Assembly: GCA_039636785.1 (NCBI GenBank)
Contig: CP144169.1
Span: 2,666,001-2,730,000 of the forward strand
DNA from: Micrococcaceae bacterium Sec5.7
GTDB taxonomy: Bacteria > Actinomycetota > Actinomycetes > Actinomycetales > Micrococcaceae
Direction of reading: 5' to 3'
Length of the DNA stretch: 64,000 nucleotides
The position numbers and the translations under genes were made by a program. The notes beneath the pieces were generated by a model. The model was not told the DNA's origin, did not search any database, and worked only from the letters and a program-made list of their open reading frames with translations. Below are positions 39,635 through 50,336 of the stretch, one piece after another (within the stretch, counting starts at the first letter, position 1; each line of letters opens with the position of its first letter).

Positions 39635-40786
39635 GTGAAGATTGATTTCGCATCATCCAGGCAATCAACTCTTGGTGTGGAATGGGAGCTTGCCCTCGTG
39701 GACGGGCAGACCGGGGAATTGGCCTCTGTTGCCAACCAGGTGCTCCGCGGCGTGGCTGCCAAGCATCCCGAGCTCAATGAGGACGACGAACACCCGCACA
39801 TCAAGCAGGAACTGCTGCTTAATACAGTGGAACTCGTCACAGGCATCTGCGAGACCGCAGCGGAAGCCAAAGAAGACCTCAGCAGGTCCCTGGCCGCAGT
39901 GCGCGAGATCACCGATCCCATGGGTGTGGAAGTCTTCTCCGCGGGAAGCCACCCGTTCAGCCCGCCGCAGCTCCAGCCGGTGACGGACAAGGCACGGTAC
40001 GCCAAGCTGATTGACCGCACCCAGTGGTGGGGCCGCCAGATGGTCATTTACGGCGTCCACGTGCACGTCGGCCTGGACCGGCGCGACAAAGTTCTGCCGG
40101 TGCTTGACGGGCTGGTCAATTACTTCCCGCATTTCCAGTCACTGTCCGCCTCCAGCCCATACTGGGGCGGTGAGGACACCGGCTATGCCTCGCACCGTGC
40201 GCTGATGTTCCAGCAGCTGCCCACCGCCGGTCTGCCTTTCCAGTTCCCCAACTGGGAAGAGTACGAGTCCTATGTCCAGGACATGTTCACCACCGGCGTG
40301 ATCGATACGCTTTCGGAGATCCGCTGGGACATCCGGCCGGTGCCGAACCTCGGCACCATCGAAATGCGGATCTGCGACGGCCTGGCCACTCTCGAGGAAG
40401 TGGGGGCCATCGCTGCGCTGACGCAGTGCCTGGTTCACGAGTTCTCCACCACCCTGGACAACGGCGGCTCCATCCCCACCATGCCGCCCTGGCATACCCA
40501 GGAAAACAAATGGCGTGCGGCGCGGTACGGCCTCGAAGCCATCATCATCCTGGATGCCGAAGGCAAGGAACAGCTCGTCACCGAGCACCTGCTTGAGACC
40601 CTCAACCGGCTGGAGCCCATCGCGGCAAAGCTGGACTGCTCCGATGAGCTGGCCGACGTCGAGAAGATCATCCGCCGGGGCGCCGGCTACCAGCGCCAGC
40701 GCCGCGTCGCCGCCGAGCACGGCGGAGACCTCCAGGCAGTCGTGCTGGACCTGGTCAGGCAGATGCGCAACGGTCCTACCGCCTGA
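39635..40786 (+). CDS. YbdK-type carboxylate-amine ligase (glutamate--cysteine ligase 2 family)
   Basis: A 383-residue GCS2-family enzyme. Markers are LGVEWELALVD at about 13-23 (metal and ATP Glu residues), QELLLNTVELVTGIC, and the core IYGVHVHVGL. The later blocks SASSPYWGGEDTGYASHR and GTIEMRICDG also fit. E. coli YbdK has weak glutamate-cysteine ligase activity; actinobacteria use mycothiol instead of glutathione, so the real product here is unclear. The GTG start is set by TTAGGGGA about 7 bp upstream. It is divergent from the GH3 gene and convergent with the PP2C gene. Confidence 0.9.
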   Translation: MKIDFASSRQSTLGVEWELALVDGQTGELASVANQVLRGVAAKHPELNEDDEHPHIKQELLLNTVELVTGICETAAEAKEDLSRSLAAVREITDPMGVEVFSAGSHPFSPPQLQPVTDKARYAKLIDRTQWWGRQMVIYGVHVHVGLDRRDKVLPVLDGLVNYFPHFQSLSASSPYWGGEDTGYASHRALMFQQLPTAGLPFQFPNWEEYESYVQDMFTTGVIDTLSEIRWDIRPVPNLGTIEMRICDGLATLEEVGAIAALTQCLVHEFSTTLDNGGSIPTMPPWHTQENKWRAARYGLEAIIILDAEGKEQLVTEHLLETLNRLEPIAAKLDCSDELADVEKIIRRGAGYQRQRRVAAEHGGDLQAVVLDLVRQMRNGPTA

Positions 40787-40804
40787 GCAGCCCATGGCGC
40801 GTCC

Positions 40805-41554
40805 CTAGATTCTGAGCCCTACCGCGAGAACGGTGGTGTCGTCAGCACTTTCGCCGAGCCGTTCCTGCTCGGACCGCAGCCGCATCACGACGTCGAGCAC
40901 CCCCTGCGTCGAGGACGCCGCCTTGAGCAGTTGTTCCGGCGTGCATACACCGCGTTCGACGGCGAGCCAGCCACCGTCAGTTGCCAGCACCACCCGCGTG
41001 ACTCCAGTCAGTTCAGCTGTGAAGGCCTGATCCGCGGCATCCGCTTCCCGCCGCGCCACCCACACCTGGCCAGGGGTGTTTCGGAGCCGGCGCGCCTCAC
41101 GGTGTTCCTCAGCGGTGAGGCTCGTATCGACGCCCGGTGTGCCCACGTGGACGACGCTCCCGTCCGCCACCTCTGCAACGGCCTGGCAATCGGCCAACCA
41201 GGCAAATGTAAGAACACCGCCGTGAACAGTTGCCACCATCACGGCTGCCGAGGGGAAACGCACACGTTCATCGCCGACGAGGGTCTGTGCCAGAGAATCA
41301 AGCTCCGTCAGGGCTGCGCGCAGCACATCCCGGGCTGTGCCGGCGTCGTGGTGTTCAGCCAGGAGGCTGCTGAGCTGCGCCGCATACCATTGGGGATCTG
41401 ATGCGCCCGGCAGGCCGAGTTGCTCCAGCACAGGGGTGGCCCCGTCCACCACCCAGGCCGACGGCCAACGCACACCGCAGGCGTCCTCATTGACATGGCC
41501 GTCGCCCTGAACGGACAGCTGCGTCAGCAGTTGCCAGCCGCCGTTGGCCTTCAA
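40805..41554 (-). CDS. PP2C-family protein phosphatase
   Basis: A 249-residue PP2C-like serine/threonine phosphatase domain without membrane segments. Metal-binding positions are recognisable: GHVNEDACG near residue 20, WVVDGATPV at about 34-42, VLATDGGW late, and [11 protein letters not shown] at the C-terminus. It differs from the usual VCDGMGG form, so activity needs proof. It is the last gene of the alr-tsaE-tsaB-rimI-tsaD operon: its ATG overlaps the tsaD stop by 4 bp, giving translational coupling. Why a phosphatase is tied to t6A synthesis is not evident. Confidence 0.82.
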   Translation of the reverse strand: MKANGGWQLLTQLSVQGDGHVNEDACGVRWPSAWVVDGATPVLEQLGLPGASDPQWYAAQLSSLLAEHHDAGTARDVLRAALTELDSLAQTLVGDERVRFPSAAVMVATVHGGVLTFAWLADCQAVAEVADGSVVHVGTPGVDTSLTAEEHREARRLRNTPGQVWVARREADAADQAFTAELTGVTRVVLATDGGWLAVERGVCTPEQLLKAASSTQGVLDVVMRLRSEQERLGESADDTTVLAVGLRI

Positions 41555-42651
41555 GCCGAAACCGTGGTGACCGGCATGGAGGAATCCGGGGCGAACCCGA
41601 TGCCGCTGGGCTCAACTCCTGCCATCACCAGCTGTGCACCCAAGGCTGCCACCATGGCGCCATTGTCAGTGCACAACTCCAGCGGCGGCACATGCAGCGT
41701 GATTCCGGCGGCCGAACACCGTTGCTCGGTCAGCTGGCGCAACCTTGAATTGGCGGCCACACCGCCGCCCAGGAGCACGTTGGTGATGCCGTTCTCGCGG
41801 CAGGCCAGCACTGCCTTGGAGCTGATGACGTCCACCACGGCTTCCTGGAATGCGGCGGCAACGTCCGCCACCGGCACTTCCTCGCCACGGGCCTCGAACT
41901 GCTCCACGCAACGTGCCACGGCGGTCTTCAGCCCGCTGAAGGACCAGTCATAGCGGTGCTTGCCGGGCTCCTCCGCGGTGCCCATGTACTTGGGCTGGGT
42001 GAGCCCCCGCGGGAAACGGATTGCCTTGGGATTGCCTTCGCGCGCGAGTTTGTCGATGGCAGGACCACCGGGGTAGCCCTGGCCAAGGATGCGGGCCACC
42101 TTGTCGTACGCCTCGCCGGCGGCGTCGTCGATCGTGGAGCCGAGAAGCTCCACGTCGTCCGTGATATTCCGGATCCGCAATATTTCGGTGTGGCCACCGG
42201 AGACCAGGAGCGCGCCGAGGTTCCGGGGCAGGACCGGGCTGTGCGCCGTGCCCGGCCGGCCAGGTGTTCCCCCGTCCAGGAGTCCTACGCCCACATGGGC
42301 CACCAGATGGTTGACGGCGTACAGCGGTTTCCCAGTAGCCACCGCCAGGGCTTTCGCCGCGCAGACACCCACCATCAGGGCGCCCGCCAGCCCGGGCCCG
42401 GAGGTGACGGCGATGGCGTCGATTTCGTCCAGGGTCACTCCGGCATCCGCCAGAGCCTCACTGAGTGTGGGCACAAAGGCATCAAGGTGCGCCCTTGATG
42501 CGATCTCCGGGATCACACCGCCAAACCTCACATGCTCGTCCATGGAGGAGGAAACGGTGTTGGTCAGGAGGGCCGCCCCGCGAACGATCCCGACGCCGGT
42601 TTCGTCGCAGGAGGATTCAATGCCGAGGACCAATGGCTCGGTGCGATTCAT
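41551..42651 (-). CDS. tsaD: tRNA N6-adenosine threonylcarbamoyltransferase
   Basis: TsaD transfers the threonylcarbamoyl group to A37 of tRNAs that read ANN codons, acting with TsaB and TsaE. The 366 residues contain [15 protein letters not shown] at the start, the iron-binding NHLVAHV pair of His, [12 protein letters not shown], and the C-terminal [14 protein letters not shown]. All are intact. It is the fifth gene of the operon, with 4-bp overlaps on both sides (rimI before, PP2C after). Confidence 0.97.
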   Translation of the reverse strand: MNRTEPLVLGIESSCDETGVGIVRGAALLTNTVSSSMDEHVRFGGVIPEIASRAHLDAFVPTLSEALADAGVTLDEIDAIAVTSGPGLAGALMVGVCAAKALAVATGKPLYAVNHLVAHVGVGLLDGGTPGRPGTAHSPVLPRNLGALLVSGGHTEILRIRNITDDVELLGSTIDDAAGEAYDKVARILGQGYPGGPAIDKLAREGNPKAIRFPRGLTQPKYMGTAEEPGKHRYDWSFSGLKTAVARCVEQFEARGEEVPVADVAAAFQEAVVDVISSKAVLACRENGITNVLLGGGVAANSRLRQLTEQRCSAAGITLHVPPLELCTDNGAMVAALGAQLVMAGVEPSGIGFAPDSSMPVTTVSA

Positions 42652-43175
42652 GCGTGTTCTGCTTCCGTTGTCCCGGTCACTTCAGCGGGACCGGCTCCGG
42701 GCGCGTGGAGCTGGAGCCGCATGATCAGTGCATCTATGCCGTCCCGGTAATATCTTGGCCGGACATGGATCTGTTCGAATCCGAACGTCAGGTAGAGCTG
42801 CTGGGCGCGTGGATTGTCCGCGCGGACTTCGAGCAACACGTCGGCTGCATTCCGCCGCCGGCTTTCCTCAATCAGCTCAGTCAGCAGTGCCGAGCCGATG
42901 CCCTTCCCTTCGAACTCCGGAACCACGGCGATGGTCTGCACATCAGCGATGGGCTCTATGCACATCAGCCCGGCGTAGCCGACTATTCCTGAGTCCGCCT
43001 CAGCCACGAGGTAGCGGCGGGTATCCGTCTGGGATAGCTCATCGAAGAACATCTGAAGCGGCCACGCATCCGCCGGAAAAAGCCTTCGCTCGAGCTCGTT
43101 CACGGCGGGAACGTCTGCGGCGGTCATGTCCCGAAGTGTAACTCCGGCCCGGGCGAGCCGGGCGGTGCTTTTCAC
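42648..43175 (-). CDS. rimI: Ribosomal protein S18-alanine N-acetyltransferase
   Basis: A 175-residue GNAT enzyme. The acetyl-CoA motif is [23 protein letters not shown] at about 86-108, and the end of the fold has [29 protein letters not shown], typical of RimI (N.AA..LY...GF). It should acetylate the N-terminal Ala of S18. The position between tsaB and tsaD is the common bacterial order and supports the name. The start and stop overlap its neighbours by 4 bp. Confidence 0.93.
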   Translation of the reverse strand: MKSTARLARAGVTLRDMTAADVPAVNELERRLFPADAWPLQMFFDELSQTDTRRYLVAEADSGIVGYAGLMCIEPIADVQTIAVVPEFEGKGIGSALLTELIEESRRRNAADVLLEVRADNPRAQQLYLTFGFEQIHVRPRYYRDGIDALIMRLQLHAPGAGPAEVTGTTEAEHA

Positions 43176-43843
43176 AGTGCCCGCTTCCGAGGCCCGGGCA
43201 CCCTGGCATCGGACTCGCGGAGGTACAGCGGAGTTGAATCAAGCAGGCTCTCCCCCGCGGCAAGCCGTGCCAGCGCGAATTGGCCCAGGAAGAGGGCATC
43301 GGGATGCTCGGAACTGAAATCAGGGTTGGCCCGGACTTCATCGGCATAAAGTCCGGCACCGGCGCCATATGCGGGAATGTCCGGCAAATCCTTGGCGAAG
43401 CCCACGTGCGGGCCATCCACCAGGTGCGGCAGCTGGCCATCAACCAGGGAGTACCGGGCCCAGTAGACTTCCTTCCGCCGGGCGTCCGTGGCAACGATTA
43501 ATTCGGGAACGGCCGCCGTGGATTCCGCCACCTCGAGGGCAACGGCGTCCAGGCTCATCAGTCCGTACAGCGGCTTGTTCCACACATAGGCCAGCGTCCG
43601 GGCGGTCGCAATGCCAGATCGGAGTCCGGTGAAAGGCCCGGGGCCGACCCCTGTCACGATTGCATCGATGTCAGCTCCGGTGATTCCGGCTGTGGCCAGG
43701 AGCTGCTCGATCCCGGGTGCCAGCACTTCGGCGTGGCTGCGGGTGTCTTCGGTGGAAAAGCTGCCCACCACGCCCTCGAGGGCGTCGTCCGAGACCAGGG
43801 CTGCGCTGGCCACGGCCGAGGTGTCAATGGCAAGTATGAGCAT
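43172..43843 (-). CDS. tsaB: tRNA threonylcarbamoyladenosine biosynthesis protein TsaB
   Basis: TsaB is the non-catalytic partner of TsaD in t6A synthesis. The 223 residues begin MLILAIDTSAVASAALV (ASKHA fold) and include GVGPGPFTGLRSGIATARTLAY, the family signature. DARRKEVYWARY is another expected block. It overlaps rimI by 4 bp and shares one base with the tsaE stop (TGATG), so the operon is tightly coupled. Confidence 0.95.
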   Translation of the reverse strand: MLILAIDTSAVASAALVSDDALEGVVGSFSTEDTRSHAEVLAPGIEQLLATAGITGADIDAIVTGVGPGPFTGLRSGIATARTLAYVWNKPLYGLMSLDAVALEVAESTAAVPELIVATDARRKEVYWARYSLVDGQLPHLVDGPHVGFAKDLPDIPAYGAGAGLYADEVRANPDFSSEHPDALFLGQFALARLAAGESLLDSTPLYLRESDARVPGPRKRAL

Positions 43844-44528
43844 CAGGACTCCCCTTCGTCGGTCGCGGCAGGGAAGGCTTTCGGAAGGAAGGCCCCGGCA
43901 GGGCGTGTCTCAGCAAGGAGTGCCTCGGCCAGGGCGGGCCGTTCCGCCCACCGTGGCCCGAAGCCCCGGATCACCAGGGTGCGGGGCTCGTCGTCGTCCA
44001 CGTCGAAATCCAATGTGCCGGCTGCGTCAGCGGCAGGTGCGCCGGCCCCGACGCCCCCGGTTCCAACGGCAGTGGTTCCAACGGCAGTGGTTCCAGGGGC
44101 ACGGTGCAGCTCCACCTCAAGCCGGCTCTCGCTCAGGTGTTCCACCCTTCCCCGGCCCCACTCCACCACGGTGACGGCTGTGTCCATGGTGTTCTCCAGA
44201 TCGATGTCGTCGATCTCGGACGCGGACTCCAGCCGGTACGCGTCCACATGGACCAGATCCGGTCCGCCGGGCCGCGGACCGTCGGAGAGGTTTGGATGGA
44301 TCCGGACCAGCACGAACGTCGGTGAGATGATGCCGGCGCGGACCCCCAAACCTTCGCCCAGACCCTGGGTGAACGTCGTTTTCCCGGCGCCCAGCTCGCC
44401 CGTGAGCACCAAGAGATCCCCGGCTTCCAGCGCTGCCCCCAAGGTGGCGGCGAGCGCGGAAGTCTGTGCCGCCGTCGTGACCTTGAGTGTCTGTTCCCAG
44501 AGCGGTTCCGCCGCGCTGCCCGGCACGC

Positions 44529-44532
<4 letters not shown>
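43843..44532 (-). CDS. tsaE: tRNA threonylcarbamoyladenosine biosynthesis ATPase TsaE, with C-terminal extension
   Basis: TsaE is the ATPase that resets the TsaB-TsaD complex. The P-loop is GELGAGKTTF at about 45-54, and the second family block is LVHVDAYRLESASEIDDIDLEN. The family is usually about 150-160 residues, but this protein has 229. The extra part from about 148 contains the repeat GTTAVGTTAVGTG, an acidic stretch and ADAAGTLDFDVDDDEPRTLVIRGFGPRW. The tail is of unknown purpose. Its ATG overlaps the alr stop by 3 bp, and its stop meets the tsaB start. Confidence 0.93.
44059..44095 (-). repeat. 15-bp coding direct repeat in tsaE
   Basis: GGTTCCAACGGCAGT occurs twice in tandem (44059-44073, 44074-44088) with part of a third copy. 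It encodes the GTTAV units in the C-terminal extension of TsaE and is frame-neutral. Confidence 0.85.
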
Positions 44533-45734
<1,202 letters not shown>

Positions 45735-45798
45735 CTGATTGATTCTACTGCCGGCGCGGCGAGGGGCTTAATTCCGGGCACTCTCAGCCGGCTGGGAT

Positions 45799-46893
45799 CT
45801 ATGCGTCGGAGAGGTGGGCAATGGTTGCGGTGGCACGGCGCTGCGCTTCCAGCGGCACATCGCGGACTATCTCGGCGAGGAAGCCATAGCGCCGCAGCCA
45901 TTGGCTGCTTTGGCGTTCCCGCCGTGCGTTGGCCCGCTGCCACCAGTCGGCGATGTCGCCCCATCCAGGTGCCGCGAGCGAACCGCCGACTTCCTGCACG
46001 GCCAGGGAGGCGCAGAGATTGGCGAACCTCAGCCTGTCGCCCAGAGGCCAGCCGGCCAGGCTCCCCACGATGAAGGCGGCACCGAAACAGTCGCCGGCGC
46101 CGGTGGGGTCAAAGGCAGCGACGGGCAGGGACGGCACCCATTCCTCCTCCCCCGTTTCGGAGTCCACCGCCATGGCACCCTGCGGCCCGAGTGTCACTAC
46201 GGCCACCGGCACCCGGTCCGCCAGTGAATACAGCGCCGCCCACGGATCGTCCTTGCCCGTAAAGGCCATGGCTTCGCGCTGATTGGGCATGAACGCGTGG
46301 AAGTACTGCAGATTGTCCAGCCGGGCCGACGACCATTCACCGCTGGGATCCCAGCCCACGTCGCCAAAGAGCTTGACCCCGGAGTCGTGGGCCGCGAGCG
46401 CCCAGGGTTCCATCACGGTGCCGAGATCCGCGACGGCGGCGAGCGCAGCAGGCGGCGGCGCACCGATCAGTTCCGATGAACTCACCGGTGCCGGATGCCC
46501 ATGGGTCACCATGGAGCGGTCGTTGTGAACACTGAGGGAGACTGTGACAGGCGAATGCCAGCCGGGGATGCGCTGGGACAGGGTGAGGTCCACGTGTTCC
46601 TGGCCGGCCAGGATTTTCCAGTTGTAGTCCCCGTACCCGTCATCGCCGAAGGCCGCAGCCAGCCCCGTCCGCAGCCCAAGCCGGGCCGCGGCGATGGCCT
46701 GATTGGCCACCCCGCCCGGGCAGCTGCCCATCCCCTCGCTCCAGATTTCCGTCCCAGGCTCGGGCGCATGCGGCAGCCCGGTGAAAATAATGTCCTGGAA
46801 AACCGTCCCGGCGAGCAGCAGGTCAAAGCCTGCGTCCGACGGTGTGCGTACAGCGGAGAGCGGATCGAATCGTCGTACCGGGATCGCGTCCAT
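45799..46893 (-). CDS. PfkB-family carbohydrate kinase
   Basis: A 364-residue ribokinase-type sugar kinase. The N-terminal signature region is EGMGSCPGGVANQAIAAARLG, and the C-terminal signature is AFDPTGAGDCFGAAFIVGSLAGW, with the catalytic Asp in GAGD. A tail of about 60 residues extends past the kinase core. The ATG at 46893 is selected because the fold begins shortly after it; the longer frame upstream runs into the GH4 promoter. It is divergent from a GH4 glycosidase, with 85 bp between the starts, so the two probably work on the same sugar. The substrate is not clear. Confidence 0.88.
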   Translation of the reverse strand: MDAIPVRRFDPLSAVRTPSDAGFDLLLAGTVFQDIIFTGLPHAPEPGTEIWSEGMGSCPGGVANQAIAAARLGLRTGLAAAFGDDGYGDYNWKILAGQEHVDLTLSQRIPGWHSPVTVSLSVHNDRSMVTHGHPAPVSSSELIGAPPPAALAAVADLGTVMEPWALAAHDSGVKLFGDVGWDPSGEWSSARLDNLQYFHAFMPNQREAMAFTGKDDPWAALYSLADRVPVAVVTLGPQGAMAVDSETGEEEWVPSLPVAAFDPTGAGDCFGAAFIVGSLAGWPLGDRLRFANLCASLAVQEVGGSLAAPGWGDIADWWQRANARRERQSSQWLRRYGFLAEIVRDVPLEAQRRATATIAHLSDA

Positions 46894-46978
46894 GTTCGGC
46901 ACACTACGCCGTGCCCGCTCCCGGCGAAAGAGACCCGCGCCGCGCCGCCCGCCGGGGCAAGCGCATAGACTGCTGGTC

Positions 46979-48376
46979 ATGCGGCTCATGATTGCCGGTG
47001 GCGGCGGATTCCGGGTTCCGCTGGTCTACCGGGCACTGATCTCCGGCCCCTACTCCGGGGTAGTCCGTGAGCTGGTGCTGTTCGACGTCGATCCCGGCAG
47101 GCTGGCTGCCATCGAGGCCGTGCTCCGTGCCATGGCCTCCACTTCGGGCGCCGGGACTTCTCCTGCCATCCGCAGCACCACGTCGCTGCCCGAGGCGCTG
47201 GCGGGCACGCACATGGTGTTTGCCGCCATCCGCCCCGGCGGCACCGCCGGGCGGGTCGCGGACGAACGCATCGCCCAGGATCTGGGCCTTCTGGGACAGG
47301 AAACCACCGGCGCGGGCGGAATCTCCTACGCGCTGCGCTCAATTCCCAGGATGCTGGAACTCGCCACGGAAATGCGTCGGGTTTGCCCCGACGCCTGGCT
47401 GATCAACTTCACCAATCCGGCGGGGATGATCACGGAGGCATTGGCACCTGTGCTGGGCCGCCGGGTGATCGGAATCTGCGATTCCGCCAGCGGCCTTGTG
47501 TACCGCGCGGCCAGGGCGGCCGGCGTGCCGTTGCCGGAGGGAAAGCTCGACGGCGTCGGCTACTACGGGCTGAACCACCTGGGCTGGCTGTACCGGTTGG
47601 AGTCCGGCGGACGCGATCTGTTGCCTCCCCTGCTCGCTGACGCCGCGGCCCTGGCCACGTTCGAAGAAGGCCGGCTCTTCCGGCAGCCGTTCCTCGAGCA
47701 GCTTGGCGCCTTGCCCAACGAGTACCTGTTCTACTACTACGAGACCGCCCGGGCTGCGGGTGCCATGCGCGCCATGGCACAGACCCGGGGTGAATCCATC
47801 CACGGCCAGCAGTCAGTGCTCTACCCCAGGCTCATGGCCGCCGGAGACAATGCTTTCCGGCTCTGGGATGCCGCCCGCAGATCACGGGAGGAAGGGTATC
47901 TGGCCGAAGCCCGGTCCGCCGGCGAGCAGCGAGACGAGGACGACCTCGCCGGCGGCGGCTACGAACGCGTGGCCCTCGCCGTAATGCGGGCGCTGTCCGG
48001 CGGCGGGGACGCCCAGCTGATCCTCAATACCCGGAACACCGCCACGGCTGACCCAGATACGGCGGTCCGGGCGATTCCGGGACTGCCGGCAGACGCCGTC
48101 GTCGAGGTTCCCTGCACGGTGAGCGACGACGGCGCGGTGCCGCTGCCGCAGGACCGTCCGGCCGAGCGGCAACTGGCTCTGATGCAGCGGGTCAAGGAGG
48201 TGGAACGGCTCACCGTCCGTGCGGCAAGCGAAGGTGACCGTGCCGCCGCCGGGGAAGCGTTTGCGCGCCACCCGCTGATCGATTCAACGGAGCTGGCGGA
48301 ACGGCTGCTGGCCGGCTACGAACTGGCGTTTCCGGAGCTGGGCAGGCTCTGGCAGAAACCCCGGGACAACAACTAG
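46979..48376 (+). CDS. GH4-family glycosidase (6-phospho-beta-glucosidase type)
   Basis: A 465-residue family 4 glycoside hydrolase, an NAD- and metal-dependent enzyme that acts on phosphorylated glycosides. The NAD-binding start is MIAGGGGFRVPLVYRAL. NFTNPAGMITEAL is the usual block at about 141-153; metal ligands are predicted in GICDSASG (Cys) and YYGLNHLGW (His). The C-terminal part ends in MQRVKEVERLTVRAASEGD, typical of the family. It is usually paired with PTS import, and a sugar kinase lies divergently next to it. Its stop overlaps the convergent GNAT gene by 4 bp. The ATG at 46979 follows a weak binding site. Confidence 0.9.
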   Translation: MRLMIAGGGGFRVPLVYRALISGPYSGVVRELVLFDVDPGRLAAIEAVLRAMASTSGAGTSPAIRSTTSLPEALAGTHMVFAAIRPGGTAGRVADERIAQDLGLLGQETTGAGGISYALRSIPRMLELATEMRRVCPDAWLINFTNPAGMITEALAPVLGRRVIGICDSASGLVYRAARAAGVPLPEGKLDGVGYYGLNHLGWLYRLESGGRDLLPPLLADAAALATFEEGRLFRQPFLEQLGALPNEYLFYYYETARAAGAMRAMAQTRGESIHGQQSVLYPRLMAAGDNAFRLWDAARRSREEGYLAEARSAGEQRDEDDLAGGGYERVALAVMRALSGGGDAQLILNTRNTATADPDTAVRAIPGLPADAVVEVPCTVSDDGAVPLPQDRPAERQLALMQRVKEVERLTVRAASEGDRAAAGEAFARHPLIDSTELAERLLAGYELAFPELGRLWQKPRDNN

Positions 48377-48900
48377 AGCTTCCGGGACATCACGTGCAGG
48401 CCGACGTAGCCGAGCGTCGGGTGGTTGTAGGCCTCCGGAATCGTGGTCAGGATGCGGAAGCCCATGGCCTGCCAGGCAGCCACCGCCCGGACATTGCTTT
48501 CCACCACGGCGTTGAACTGCATGGCGCGGAATCCCGCCAAGCGTGCGGCGTCCAGGGAGTATGCGCACAGCGCGCGGGCCACGCCCTTGCCGCCGTGGTC
48601 GGCGTGGACCATATAGCCGGCGTTAGCCACATGGCTCCCGCCGCCGCCCTGGTTGGCGTGCAGTTCCCCTGTCCCCAGCACCTCGCCGTCGGGGTTTAAC
48701 GCCACAAATGTCTGTCCGGGGAACTCCTTGAACCAACGCACGCGGGCGTGCGCCTCGGTGGTGTCGCGGTCCCAGGTGAACGTTTCGCCGGCCCGGATGA
48801 CGGGCTCCAGGACGGACCAGATGCCGGGCCAGTCGGCCTGCGCTGCCTGGCGTATTTCGAATCCGGCGGGGGCCGGTGCTGAATCTGTGGCTGCACTCAC
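48373..48900 (-). CDS. GNAT acetyltransferase
   Basis: A 175-residue N-acetyltransferase of the phosphinothricin-type group. The acetyl-CoA loop is MVHADHGGKGVARALCAYSLDAAR at about 100-123, and the C-terminal part is FNAVVESNVRAVAAWQAMGFRIL. The N-terminus (GFEIRQAAQADWPGIWSVLEPVIRAGETFTWDRDT) fits the family. I use the GTG at 48900; the frame upstream is antisense to mshA. The substrate is unknown. It is divergent from mshA and convergent with GH4. Confidence 0.82.
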   Translation of the reverse strand: MSAATDSAPAPAGFEIRQAAQADWPGIWSVLEPVIRAGETFTWDRDTTEAHARVRWFKEFPGQTFVALNPDGEVLGTGELHANQGGGGSHVANAGYMVHADHGGKGVARALCAYSLDAARLAGFRAMQFNAVVESNVRAVAAWQAMGFRILTTIPEAYNHPTLGYVGLHVMSRKL

Positions 48901-49027
48901 AGCCGCCACGTTAGCAGCAGGGCCCACGCAGCGAAGGCGGGCGGGCCGGAGGAGTAGTGTTTTATCGAATGCAGTAAAGAGTCGGGCACTTTTCTGATGC
49001 AAGGGCCCGCGAGCCGAGAGGAGAGCC

Positions 49028-50293
49028 ATGGCACTGATCCGACGCGTTGCGTTTCTCTCGCTCCATACCTCGCCCATGGAACAGCCCGGCTCAGGCGACG
49101 CCGGCGGCATGAACGTGTACATCCGGGCGCTGGCCTCGGCACTCGCGGAGACGGGCGTGGAGGTGGAGATCTTCACGCGGTCCACCGCCACCGGGCAGCC
49201 CGCCGTCGAACATCCGGATCCCGGAGTCTGCGTCCACAACGTGATGGCCGGTCCGCCGCGCAAGCTGCCGAAGGAGGAATTGCCGGAGCTGCTGCACAGC
49301 ATGGTGGCCGAGATCGAACGGATCCGCCAGCGCCAGCCGCACGGCCGGTACGACGTCATCCACTCGCACTACTGGGTGTCCGGTGTGGCGGGACTGGAGC
49401 TGTCAGGGCTGTGGGGCGTCCCGCTCGTGCACACCATGCACACCATGGCCAAGGTCAAGAACCTGTTGCTGGAATCGGGCGAGCAACCTGAACCGCGGCG
49501 CCGCGAACTCGGCGAACACCGGATCGTGGACGGCGCCGCCCGGCTGATTGCCAACACCGGTGCCGAGGCCGCCGAGCTGGTCTCCCACTACAACGCCGAC
49601 TTCGACCACATCGACGTCGCCCCGCCTGGCGTGGACCTGACGGTGTTCACCCCGGCGTTCCGGAGCCATTCCCGGGCTCTGCGAGGGGTGCGCACCGGCA
49701 CCTTCCACCTGCTGTTTGCCGGCCGCATCCAACGGCTCAAGGGTCCTCAGATTCTGGTCGAAGCAGCCGCGCTGCTGCGCTCTCGCCGCCCTGACATTGA
49801 TCTTCAGCTGACCATTCTGGGTGCGCTGAGCGGAGCCAAGGACTTCAATCTCAAATCGCTGGTCAGCGCTGCTGGAATGGACGACGTCGTCACTCACCAT
49901 CCGCCGGTCAGCGCACCGGAGCTGGCGGACTGGTACCGGTCAGCCGACGTGGTGGTGATGCCTTCCTACAGCGAATCCTTCGGGCTTGTGGCGCTGGAAG
50001 CCCAGGCGTGCGGCACACCTGTGGTAGCCACCCGGGTGGGCGGGCTCTCGCGCGCCATCTGCCATGGGCGGACCGGGCTGCTTGTAGATGGACACGGCGC
50101 CGGGGACTGGGCCGATGTTCTGGAGGCCCTCTACGACGATCCTGCCACGCGTGGGGACATGGGCCGCGCCGCCTCCGTCCATGCGCAGAACTCCGGCTGG
50201 CAGCGCACAGCTGCAATCACGCTGGAAAGCTACCATGCCGCCGTCGACAATTACCTTGGAAGCCGGATGATCCCGGCGGTCCAAACCCCCTGA
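49028..50293 (+). CDS. mshA: D-inositol-3-phosphate glycosyltransferase (mycothiol synthesis)
   Basis: MshA joins GlcNAc from UDP-GlcNAc to 1L-myo-inositol-3-phosphate, the first step of mycothiol synthesis. The 421-residue GT-B protein has the actinobacterial start [40 protein letters not shown] and [11 protein letters not shown] follow, and the donor domain has [17 protein letters not shown] and [31 protein letters not shown] is 4-5 bp before the ATG. ino1, which makes the inositol phosphate substrate, is 3 kb downstream on the other strand. Confidence 0.95.
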   Translation: MALIRRVAFLSLHTSPMEQPGSGDAGGMNVYIRALASALAETGVEVEIFTRSTATGQPAVEHPDPGVCVHNVMAGPPRKLPKEELPELLHSMVAEIERIRQRQPHGRYDVIHSHYWVSGVAGLELSGLWGVPLVHTMHTMAKVKNLLLESGEQPEPRRRELGEHRIVDGAARLIANTGAEAAELVSHYNADFDHIDVAPPGVDLTVFTPAFRSHSRALRGVRTGTFHLLFAGRIQRLKGPQILVEAAALLRSRRPDIDLQLTILGALSGAKDFNLKSLVSAAGMDDVVTHHPPVSAPELADWYRSADVVVMPSYSESFGLVALEAQACGTPVVATRVGGLSRAICHGRTGLLVDGHGAGDWADVLEALYDDPATRGDMGRAASVHAQNSGWQRTAAITLESYHAAVDNYLGSRMIPAVQTP

Positions 50294-50336
50294 CCAGGTG
50301 TGCGCCTACCGGCCACGCCCTGACCAAAGGACAACG

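Noticed and set aside
50294..50336. Riboswitch between mshA and fhs
   Set aside because: The gap is only 43 bp, too short for a known folate-related riboswitch, and contains no obvious paired structure.
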